Assembly (NCBI RefSeq): GCF_001719045.1 | Contig: NZ_CP015423.1 | Location: forward strand, 3,178,501-3,242,500 | Reading direction: 5' to 3' | Source: Paenibacillus polymyxa | GTDB lineage: Bacteria > Bacillota > Bacilli > Paenibacillales > Paenibacillaceae | Length of the DNA stretch: 64,000 bases | In this document: piece after piece, positions 16,463-23,997 of the stretch | Numbering within the stretch: position 1 is the first letter of the stretch | Layout of the letters: every line of letters begins with the position of its first letter | Position numbers and translations under genes: made by a program | Notes under the pieces: model-generated | What the model saw: the letters and a program-made list of their open reading frames with translations, nothing else | Told to the model about the DNA's origin: nothing | Databases searched by the model: none

Positions 16463-16948
16463 ATGACGACGATATTTATATATGTATTGATGGCTGTTCT
16501 GGTGGGGCTGATGATCTGGCTAAGGACCAAGAGACGAAGGGGACCGGTAAAAGGAAACGGAATCCGGATTCTGCTCCCCTTGTTTATCGCATTCCCGCTT
16601 ATGATGATGTCTGTGTACCAATTAATGCATATTCCCGGTCAAACGTACGCGCTCCCCGCCTTTTGGGAACTGCTGGTTGCCGGGCTACTAGGGGCTCTGT
16701 TTGGCTATGTTATCTTGCTGCATACGGCGTATGAAAGACGGGATGACGGTCTTATTTATCCCAAGCCGAACCAATATTTTAAATATATTATTATCGCTAT
16801 TATCTTGATTCGCGTCGTTTTGACCCAGTATCTCAGTAGTTTGGGTACGACCGAAATTAGCATGCTGGCAATTACGATGGCGCTGGTGTATATCTCAATC
16901 TGGCGAATCGGGAGCTTTATCAAGTTTCGGAGAACGTTATCCGTATAA
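16463..16948 (+). CDS. CcdC-like membrane protein (DUF1453)
   Basis: 161 residues with about four to five membrane segments. It begins MTTIFIYVLMAVLVGLMIWL and contains ERRDDGLIYPKPNQYFKYII, which matches the CcdC/DUF1453 pattern. CcdC is encoded near cytochrome c biogenesis genes in Bacillus, but its function is not settled, and here it closes the GntR-ABC operon. AGGAAGGAG precedes the ATG. A terminator follows. Confidence 0.8.
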   Translation: MTTIFIYVLMAVLVGLMIWLRTKRRRGPVKGNGIRILLPLFIAFPLMMMSVYQLMHIPGQTYALPAFWELLVAGLLGALFGYVILLHTAYERRDDGLIYPKPNQYFKYIIIAIILIRVVLTQYLSSLGTTEISMLAITMALVYISIWRIGSFIKFRRTLSV

Positions 16949-16982
16949 CAATAGCAATGGGGTTAACACAGCGGCTTACTAT

Positions 16983-17030
16983 TCAAAAAGCGTTCATTCG
17001 CTTGGCGATAGGAGCCGCTTTTTGAGTTTT
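16983..17030 (+). terminator. Intrinsic terminator after the ABC operon
   Basis: TCAAAAAGCG (16983-16992) pairs with CGCTTTTTGA (17016-17025), then GTTTTGG. The loop is long and partly structured. Confidence 0.7.
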
Positions 17031-17208
17031 GGCATTAGCAAGTTATCACACATTGTTATTGCTCCCCATATCCTTTATTCTAAGGCTTGTGGCTTGCATT
17101 GTAGCAGTACAATTATAAATTTTTGAAAGGAGGGTTATTGAGGTTTCAAAAGATTTAAATGGGGTTTAAAGTTAGATAGGCGGGGAAAAGTTGCTTCTTG
17201 CGATTAGG

Positions 17209-17227
17209 TGTAACTTAATTAGTTACA
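17209..17227. promoter_or_regulatory. Perfect 7-bp-arm inverted repeat, candidate operator
   Basis: TGTAACTTAATTAGTTACA: arms TGTAACT and AGTTACA around a five-base AT centre, 58 bp before the start of the next gene. The form fits a MarR/HxlR- or GntR-type dimer site. No matching regulator is adjacent. Confidence 0.45.
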
Positions 17228-17284
17228 TAAAAGGGAATTGTTTTCAATTTTCTATTTTTTTTATGTTGAGAGGGGCTTACATTC

Positions 17285-18505
17285 ATGAAAAAACATACGG
17301 TTACTGCCGCACTCGCTGGCTTGCTCGTGCTATCTTCTGCTGTACCGGCCTTGGCGGCCGAAACAAAACCCGCTACAGGTATTCAGGTTTGGGTAGATGG
17401 CAAGAAGGAGGCTTACAAAATTGCGCCTATCGTGAGAAATAAGCAAGTCTTAATTCCCCTGAGACAATTGGCCTCCAGTTTGGGAATTCCGTTGGATGCC
17501 AAGCATATTACATTCAATACGGCGCGACAAAGCACGACCATCCGATATGATCAGGCGACGGTTGTACTGGTGTCTGGCAGCCCGGAAGCGCAAATCAACG
17601 GGATTAAAGTGCCACTGTCCACCTCGACCATCTTGACCAAGCAAGGGGTAACCTATGTACCGGTTGATGTCGTCAAAGAAGCATGGGGCAAGCAAGTGAT
17701 TTGGGACCCGGCCAGCCAAACGGTGCAAATCGGGGTGAGTAATAAGGATAAGGTCATTGAAATCGTGAAAAGCTTTGAAACCGGAGACACGAAAGCGGCC
17801 GAGACTTGGATCAGCAAGGATCAGTACATTCAGCACAATCTGAGCTTTGCTAGCGGAAGAGATGCGTTGCTGCAAGGGATTAGCCAGGCGAAGGGTGCCA
17901 ATGTACAGGTTGAAATCCAACGTGTAATTCAGGATGGTAATGATGTAGCGGTTCATTATAAAGAATCCATTGCAGGGAAAACGAGCATTGTTTTTGATAT
18001 TTTCCGCTTCGATAGCAATGGTAAAATTGTTGAGCATTGGGACAACATGCAGGACTCGGCTCCAGCCAATCCAAGCGGACACACCATGATTGATGGAACA
18101 ACACAGATCACGGATCTCAACCAAACTGAGACGAACAAAACACTGATCCGCAAGTTTGTGGATGATGTCCTGGTTGGCAAAAATCGTGCTGCATTGGAAA
18201 GCTACTATAACGGTGACCATTACATTCAACATAATCCTCTTTTTGGTGACGGTGTATCCAATTTGAAACAAGCATTTTCCGCAGCGGGAAGCCAAGGAGC
18301 TTCTTTTGGATATGATCAGGTTCACATGGTCATTGGAGAAGGCAACTTTGTGCTGGTTGTGAGTGAATTGACATCGTCTAAGGGAACTTCAGCCGCTGTT
18401 TATGATCTGTTCCGGGTAGAGAACGGCAAGGTAGCGGAGCATTGGGACGTAGTTCAGGAGGTTCCAGCTAAAACAGAGTGGAAAAATACAAACGGCAAGT
18501 TTTAA
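17285..18505 (+). CDS. Secreted protein: copper-amine-oxidase-type N-domain plus two SnoaL-like domains
   Basis: 406 residues. A signal peptide (cleavage near ALAAE) is followed by a copper-amine-oxidase N-terminal-like stalk domain (about 30-155; KQVLIPLRQLASSLG, then GVTYVPVDVVKEAWG), common in secreted Paenibacillus proteins. Two tandem NTF2/SnoaL-like domains follow (about 160-265 and 280-395). They share the patterns YIQHN and then F(D/E)xxGKxxEHWD, suggesting an internal duplication. SnoaL-like folds include polyketide cyclases and small-molecule binding proteins; no enzyme activity can be assigned here. GAGAGGGG precedes the ATG. Confidence 0.85.
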   Translation: MKKHTVTAALAGLLVLSSAVPALAAETKPATGIQVWVDGKKEAYKIAPIVRNKQVLIPLRQLASSLGIPLDAKHITFNTARQSTTIRYDQATVVLVSGSPEAQINGIKVPLSTSTILTKQGVTYVPVDVVKEAWGKQVIWDPASQTVQIGVSNKDKVIEIVKSFETGDTKAAETWISKDQYIQHNLSFASGRDALLQGISQAKGANVQVEIQRVIQDGNDVAVHYKESIAGKTSIVFDIFRFDSNGKIVEHWDNMQDSAPANPSGHTMIDGTTQITDLNQTETNKTLIRKFVDDVLVGKNRAALESYYNGDHYIQHNPLFGDGVSNLKQAFSAAGSQGASFGYDQVHMVIGEGNFVLVVSELTSSKGTSAAVYDLFRVENGKVAEHWDVVQEVPAKTEWKNTNGKF

Positions 18506-18598
18506 GAAAGTGCATTTGTGGTATGGCGTGATTGGCATGCTTCCCTAATCGTCCTCTTCCTGTTAAAATGATGCAAACTTATAACAGGAGGTTGGACG

Positions 18599-19276
18599 AT
18601 GGAAGGCTTGAAGCAACGTGTGGGCTGCCTGCATGCACATCACTCGAACATAGCCTATGTGGAACGAGCTTTTGCTTCTTATGAGGTGGAGCTGATACAT
18701 TTTGTGGACCCTGGGCTTATGCGCCGGATCTCGTCAGACCCGCATTTTTCTGCGGACGATGCCAGTCGCAAGGTAGAAGAGCAACTGAGCTGGATTGCTC
18801 AAAGCGATATAGACGTTATTTTGATAACGTGCACGAATTATATCGTTTTGGCAGAAAAAGCTCAATTGACCCTGTCTACACCAGTAATTGCGCTGGATGA
18901 GCCCTTTTTTCATGAGATATGCGATGATTTGCGGCCACGGACCTTGGTATTCACGAATCCGGCTACTGTAGAGGGAACGATGAAGCGTCTTTATCATACG
19001 GCTGCTCTGTTAGGCAAACCGGATATCTCTTCTTGGATAGAGGTTAAGGTGGTGGAGGACGCTTTTGAACTGATTATGCAGGGACGTGAAGACGAGTATA
19101 AGGAATTGCTGGTTCGTTCGCTGTATGAGCTAAGGGAGGTTGATCCAAGCAGAGGGCTGGCTGTAGCACAGTTGTCTATGGTTGATGCTGCGTTACAGGT
19201 GGAGCTGGAGACGGGGCAAACGATTGGTAATCCCTTACGGTCGTTGTCGAATTCAATTGAGGATTTGTTAAGTTAA
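18599..19276 (+). CDS. Aspartate/glutamate racemase-like protein
   Basis: 225 residues. ILITCTNYIVLAE looks like the first cysteine motif of the Asp/Glu racemase superfamily, and VALDEPFFHEICDD and LVFTNPATVEGTMKRLYH occupy the middle. The expected second catalytic cysteine is not visible: the matching region reads VAQLSMVDAAL. It may therefore be an isomerase with one cysteine or a non-racemase relative. AACAGGAGG precedes the ATG. Single gene with a strong terminator. Confidence 0.7.
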   Translation: MEGLKQRVGCLHAHHSNIAYVERAFASYEVELIHFVDPGLMRRISSDPHFSADDASRKVEEQLSWIAQSDIDVILITCTNYIVLAEKAQLTLSTPVIALDEPFFHEICDDLRPRTLVFTNPATVEGTMKRLYHTAALLGKPDISSWIEVKVVEDAFELIMQGREDEYKELLVRSLYELREVDPSRGLAVAQLSMVDAALQVELETGQTIGNPLRSLSNSIEDLLS

Positions 19277-19290
19277 ATAAGTATAACCAA

Positions 19291-19338
19291 AAGAACTTCC
19301 GCCCCGTGTTTTGGGCCTGTGGAAGTTCTTTTTTTTTG
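19291..19338. terminator. Bidirectional intrinsic terminator
   Basis: AAGAACTTCC (19291-19300) pairs perfectly with GGAAGTTCTT (19321-19330), followed by a run of T. On the minus strand CTTTTGG follows, so it can also end the lacI-type gene that stops at 19377. Confidence 0.9.
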
Positions 19339-19376
19339 GGAGGAGGCTGGCGAGCAGTTTACTTCTACGCTGTTCA

Positions 19377-20381
19377 TCACAGATTCTGTTGATCTTGGGT
19401 GATGAGTGCTGCGCCTGCCGATTCTCTTTGGACAAGCGTAACGTATAAACGTTCATGCTCCACGTCTTCCCCAGCAATGATTTTGAGAACTTGTTCGGCA
19501 GCTACAGCGCCCCATTTACGCTTGGAATAGTCAATCGTTGTCAGACGGGGCTGAATATATTGCGCCAGCTCGATATTATCAAAGCCGACGATATGAATAT
19601 CCTTGCCAATCGTCAGCTCTGACTGAGCCATTCGATTGTACAAGCCCACTGCCATTTCATCATTGAGACAAAATACGGCTACAGGTTCCGAACCCGGGCT
19701 AACGTGTTGCTGCAAAATGATCTCAGCCGCCTGTTCACCGCCCGATTTCTCAAAATCGCCGTCAATTTCGATCATTTCAGCCACGCCGCTACGCTCAATG
19801 GTCTGCTTGACCGCCTGCATCCGTTGCCATGAATCGTAAGAACCTTCTGGTCCGGTAACCACATATAGCTTACGGTGTCCCAATTCTAATAAATGTTCGA
19901 TTGCGAGAGCGGCGCCCGCTTTGTTATCCAGCAGCACCTGGTTAATGTTAGGATGATTCAGTTCACGGTCCAACACGACAATTTTATGTCCTCGCTCGGC
20001 GTAGTTCAGTAGCTCCTGACTATCAAACGTCTGATCCAGCACAATGGCGCCGTCGATCATGCGTTCCGGCAGCATTCGGTGAGACTGCTTACCGCTGCAT
20101 ACGATGAGATCATAGCCCTTGCGGTTCAAAATTTCCTTGATGCCATACAGTAAATCTCCATAAACGTCTCCACGGAAATCAGTTAGGAAAACGCCAATAA
20201 TTTTGGTCTGCCTTTTCTTGAGATTACGTGCGGCGGCATTGGGCACATAGTTAAGCTCTTTGGCAATGGCTAAAATACGTGCGCAAGTTTCTTCTGTTAC
20301 CTTATCGCTACCATTCAAGGCATATGAAACGGTAGATATGGAAACGCCCGCCTGTTTGGCGATATCTTTAATGCTGACCAC
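19377..20381 (-). CDS. LacI-family repressor of the GH94/GH3 locus
   Basis: 334 residues, full length. The N-terminal helix-turn-helix is VSIKDIAKQAGVSISTVSYA with the hinge VPNAAARNLKKRQTK, followed by a two-lobe periplasmic-binding-like effector domain. It starts at GTG after AAGGAGGTG. It sits downstream of the GH94 gene on the same strand. Paired 19-bp sites of LacI-operator type overlap or abut both divergent promoters of the locus (26312-26330 and 26504-26522), so it most likely controls the whole locus and responds to an oligosaccharide. Confidence 0.92.
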   Translation of the reverse strand: MVSIKDIAKQAGVSISTVSYALNGSDKVTEETCARILAIAKELNYVPNAAARNLKKRQTKIIGVFLTDFRGDVYGDLLYGIKEILNRKGYDLIVCSGKQSHRMLPERMIDGAIVLDQTFDSQELLNYAERGHKIVVLDRELNHPNINQVLLDNKAGAALAIEHLLELGHRKLYVVTGPEGSYDSWQRMQAVKQTIERSGVAEMIEIDGDFEKSGGEQAAEIILQQHVSPGSEPVAVFCLNDEMAVGLYNRMAQSELTIGKDIHIVGFDNIELAQYIQPRLTTIDYSKRKWGAVAAEQVLKIIAGEDVEHERLYVTLVQRESAGAALITQDQQNL

Positions 20382-20482
20382 ATCGTCACCTCCTTGTCGT
20401 CCGTCTTATAATTGCTATTGTATATTCATTATTAACCACATATCTATTCCAAATGTCTTAGTCCTACACATAAGCAGCAAAG

Positions 20483-20510
20483 GGCGATCCCGCAAGATCG
20501 CCATCCCTTT
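20483..20510 (-). terminator. Hairpin between GH94 and the lacI-type gene
   Basis: GGCGATC (20483-20489) pairs with GATCGCC (20496-20502), with an outer AAAGGG/CCCTTT arm. The T-tract on the minus strand is weak, so it may reduce rather than stop readthrough into the regulator gene. Confidence 0.4.
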
Positions 20511-20543
20511 GTTGCCTATACCAGATTTAGCATTAAAAACGCT

Positions 20544-23500
20544 TTATAAAATAATCTCCAGACGGTGTACACCGTCATGTTCTGCCAAGGCTTGCTCGAA
20601 AATCTCGCGTTTGATGCGCAAGGCACCGGAGCGGTAGCGATTATCATCGGCTGGCACGCTTTCCAGTGGTGTTCCGTTCAATACTGTACGGCCTTGCTCA
20701 CCGCCAGTATGCTCTTGCAGCATGCGGTAGACGAAGGTGATCGGTTTTCCTGCAAAGGAAAATTCAAATTCCAATCCGTCGAGATGCTCCGGCAGCACGG
20801 GGTCCAGGATCAGATCTTCGCCCGACTGACGAACACCAAGGACATTTGATATGAGCTGATTCATATAGATTCCTGGACCACTGGAATAGATTCTCCAGCC
20901 GCCTTTGACGGGTACGGCTCCTTCACGCAGTTCACCAAACCGTTCCTGTGCTTCATAGCGGGTATTAAATTTACCGTCCGAGCTGCTGAAATAGGCGTTG
21001 CTTTGGCGCCATTCGGCATTCGGTACGGACGCACGTATGCCGACCGGATTGATGAGCTTCAAGCTGTGCCAAGCGTCATCCTTGCGTCCCAATTTGGCCA
21101 TCGCTTCCGCAAAGCGGATATGGGCATGCACATATTGCAGCCCGACCTCACGTCCGAAGTTGGCCGCTTGCTCTGCACGCTTGAAGTGCGAGCTCACACC
21201 GCCATCATACTGTGCAGGGCGGTTCATCAGACGCACGCCATCCGGGCAGAGGAACTGCTCACGGATGAGTTGCTCATGAGCCAATGCTTGCTCAGGCGTG
21301 AGCAGCTGGCTGATCATGCTGCGTGTCATCGGCAGCAGCCGATAATGGATTCCTGTCTCGGTGTCAGACGGATGGAGCATCAGCTTAGGTTGGCCGGGCT
21401 CTTCCATATACACGAAGCCCGGAATAATTCCGCTCTCCAGCATGTAGCGGTTAAAGTCTTTACGGATGCCATTGGCCATCTGATGTAGATCTTGTGCGAT
21501 CTTGTCGGCTTCACTTACTACACCCGCGGGGGCCTGCTCCAAAGCAGCAGCAAAGTTACTAATAACTTGGTAGGTGAGTGCAACCGTCCAGCTGCTCGCC
21601 ATGTATTGCTTCAGCTGAGCATTGGCTGGTTGGAGGGTATCATCCCAATCGCCGTCGCCATAGGCCGACAAATACGTATCATGCAGGAAATTCTCGCGAA
21701 TATATTCGATTTCCTTCAGGGCATGTTCCATGAGAGTCGCGGTCTGCTTGGTATAATCGAAAGTATGCCGATGGGTGTAAGGCACATTTTCTCCCAGAAT
21801 ACTGTAATCACGGGTAGCGGTCAAATAATCGCCCAGTACCTTGAGCGGCCAGACGATAATATCTCCATGGCTTTCTTCTTGCTGCACGTGAGTATAGTTG
21901 TCAAACATAAACCATTGCGGCCAGTTTCCGCTGTCCTCGTACTGATGGCTGAAAACAGTCAGCAAAATGGAACGAACCTCATCGAACTTTTGCATAGCTG
22001 AGAAATATTCCACAGGCCCCTGACACACATCACGTGTTCCCCAGGCTGCACCGCCGTATTGCTCCAGACCGTGAGGCACAGAGTAGTGAACGAGCATATT
22101 GTGGGTGTACCACCAAGCCACTGCGTTCACACGGAATAGCTCGCTCGTTTCGTGTTGACCCAGCGACAGATGGAAACCGTTCATAAGCTCGGCAAAATAT
22201 GCCCGATAGCGCTCGCACTCATCTTCAAAGGAAGCGTGACGCTCTTTGTGCGCTGATTCTTGCCCAGCTGAAAGCCCATTCAGCCAACCCTGCACGGTGC
22301 AGGTCCATTCGCTGCTGTCACCCAGCTCCAGCACAACCAGAGACGCATCAGGAGAAGCTTTCCCCTGTAGCAGTGCGTGAGCGTCGCTCACATGCTGTAA
22401 TGGAGCGCCCTCTATGTGCATTCGGTACAGCAGGTCTGGATAGGCTTCGGCACTCAGGGAAGCTGAGTCTGCCCGGAAGAGTAGGGCGTCACCTTCACGT
22501 TCCATATGAAACGGGAGTTCATATTCGTTCACATGCATAGACATTTGCTGAGTGATGAGGAACGGATAGGTTTTGCCACTCGCCGCACGCATGTGAAGCC
22601 GTACTTCTGGGCTATCGACATTCGTATGGTTTGTAATAATGAATGTATCGTCTGCCGTTTTGTAATACCAGCGCACATAATTGAAGCCAATCTCGAACAG
22701 GGAAGGCATCGTAAGCAGGCGGTATTTCCCTTGGATTCCGACATAAATACGTTGACCGGATGTCTTGGGAATATTGAGCGCATTACGCGCGTTGGTAATC
22801 ATTTTGTTGAAATTTGTATTGCCGATTACGAGTTGGGAATTGAACACCCCGTACATATAGGAGGTGGTTGTAATGGTTTCTTCCTTACCTCCTGAGTAAT
22901 GCCCACCCATTAAAATGTGCCCATGGGGACGCTCTACACGAAGCTCTTTGGATTTGAGTACGACATGCTCATAGCTGTCCGTGAAAAAGGAAAGTAGCTC
23001 ATCGCCATCCCGTTCTTCTTCCTGCCGTTTGGGGAAAAGTTGATCCACTTCGGCATCGGTTAAGTCCAGCGTGCGCAGCGGCTCACCGATGGTTTGAGCT
23101 GGAGCCACACGCCCTGCCTGAAGATCACTTGCCGCGCGTACCGGTATGATGGTCTCGGAAGCGTCTACTAGAATGGCAGCTACTTCGTCACGTGCTTTTG
23201 TCACCAGTTCCTGATACTCCAGCTTTGTCACTGCGGCTGGATGATTCGGCTGGAACAGACCGTAAAAAGTAAAGCGAGCTTCCCCAGCCAGTTTCACCCG
23301 CTCAGATTGCAACGCGGTATAGGCGAATTCGTATTGGTACACTTCATTGGCGAGCGAGTCGCGACGGAGTGCTTCCGGCTCATTCGTTTCTTTGTACGAA
23401 AGTCCAAAGAACTGAAATCCGTCAGTCGAGTAACCAACAGTGCGGGTTAACGAGCCTTGTTGAATGTATGGGAATGCCTGACTTTGAGGCTGGTTTTGAC

Positions 23501-23987
23501 GTGAGCAAACGGTATAGCCTCTTTGTTCATCATGGTAGACGGTGTGGTCAATATATTGAGATAAATAAGCTTCATTACTGCGCACAGCAGCGGTATCGGC
23601 AATGCCGATATCCTGACCGTACACGACATCTGCTTCCACGTCATCGCCCTGTAGGGTTACATCCCAGAACCATACTCCCAGGCGGCTTAGCGTGAAGGTC
23701 ACCTGATAGCCTACACCAGCGGTGAAACCTTCCCAAATAATCTGCTGATCCGTTTGTCGGATTACTCCCGGTGAGCGAACCCCAAGCAGGGGAGTGATAC
23801 TTACACCGGACGGACGGTACAATCTCAAGTACAGATTGTTCAAGGAACCGTCGACTGAATTGGTCAACAGTTGGTTGATCATCGTTGAGCCGTGAGCGAT
23901 CTTGTACACATCACCGCTGCTTAAGAAGGTAAAAGACAGGTCTCCGGTCCGCAGCAAAATATTTTGATCTAGACTTGTATTTATCAA
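20544..23987 (-). CDS. GH94 phosphorylase, probably 1,2-beta-oligoglucan phosphorylase
   Basis: 1147 residues. The N-terminal beta-sandwich is followed by an (alpha/alpha)6 barrel with the catalytic acid in GDGDWDD (about 777-783), the counterpart of DWND in cellobiose phosphorylase. No signal peptide, so cytosolic. Length and gene order match the Listeria innocua system in which a GH94 enzyme of about 1150 residues phosphorolyses beta-1,2-linked gluco-oligosaccharides (sophorooligosaccharides) beside a GH3 glucosidase, an ABC importer and a LacI regulator. I infer that activity here; other GH94 activities are possible. Starts at TTG, 10 bp after the GH3 stop, so the two are coupled. Confidence 0.85.
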   Translation of the reverse strand: MINTSLDQNILLRTGDLSFTFLSSGDVYKIAHGSTMINQLLTNSVDGSLNNLYLRLYRPSGVSITPLLGVRSPGVIRQTDQQIIWEGFTAGVGYQVTFTLSRLGVWFWDVTLQGDDVEADVVYGQDIGIADTAAVRSNEAYLSQYIDHTVYHDEQRGYTVCSRQNQPQSQAFPYIQQGSLTRTVGYSTDGFQFFGLSYKETNEPEALRRDSLANEVYQYEFAYTALQSERVKLAGEARFTFYGLFQPNHPAAVTKLEYQELVTKARDEVAAILVDASETIIPVRAASDLQAGRVAPAQTIGEPLRTLDLTDAEVDQLFPKRQEEERDGDELLSFFTDSYEHVVLKSKELRVERPHGHILMGGHYSGGKEETITTTSYMYGVFNSQLVIGNTNFNKMITNARNALNIPKTSGQRIYVGIQGKYRLLTMPSLFEIGFNYVRWYYKTADDTFIITNHTNVDSPEVRLHMRAASGKTYPFLITQQMSMHVNEYELPFHMEREGDALLFRADSASLSAEAYPDLLYRMHIEGAPLQHVSDAHALLQGKASPDASLVVLELGDSSEWTCTVQGWLNGLSAGQESAHKERHASFEDECERYRAYFAELMNGFHLSLGQHETSELFRVNAVAWWYTHNMLVHYSVPHGLEQYGGAAWGTRDVCQGPVEYFSAMQKFDEVRSILLTVFSHQYEDSGNWPQWFMFDNYTHVQQEESHGDIIVWPLKVLGDYLTATRDYSILGENVPYTHRHTFDYTKQTATLMEHALKEIEYIRENFLHDTYLSAYGDGDWDDTLQPANAQLKQYMASSWTVALTYQVISNFAAALEQAPAGVVSEADKIAQDLHQMANGIRKDFNRYMLESGIIPGFVYMEEPGQPKLMLHPSDTETGIHYRLLPMTRSMISQLLTPEQALAHEQLIREQFLCPDGVRLMNRPAQYDGGVSSHFKRAEQAANFGREVGLQYVHAHIRFAEAMAKLGRKDDAWHSLKLINPVGIRASVPNAEWRQSNAYFSSSDGKFNTRYEAQERFGELREGAVPVKGGWRIYSSGPGIYMNQLISNVLGVRQSGEDLILDPVLPEHLDGLEFEFSFAGKPITFVYRMLQEHTGGEQGRTVLNGTPLESVPADDNRYRSGALRIKREIFEQALAEHDGVHRLEIIL

Positions 23988-23997
23988 AGGGAACGCC

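Larger units (their letters stand above)
16949..17284. other. Intergenic region with terminator and inverted repeat
   Basis: 336 bp. It holds the operon terminator (16983-17030) and a perfect inverted repeat (17209-17227) upstream of the next gene. An AGGAGGG at about 17129-17135 has no start codon following it in useful distance. I see no further gene. Confidence 0.5.

Noticed and set aside
16441..16734. 97-codon frame overlapping the CcdC-like gene
   Set aside because: It is in another frame of a well-supported membrane protein gene, and its product is charged and without a signature.
17450..18325. 291-codon frame antisense to the SnoaL-like gene
   Set aside because: A shadow frame opposite a gene with a clear signal peptide and domains.
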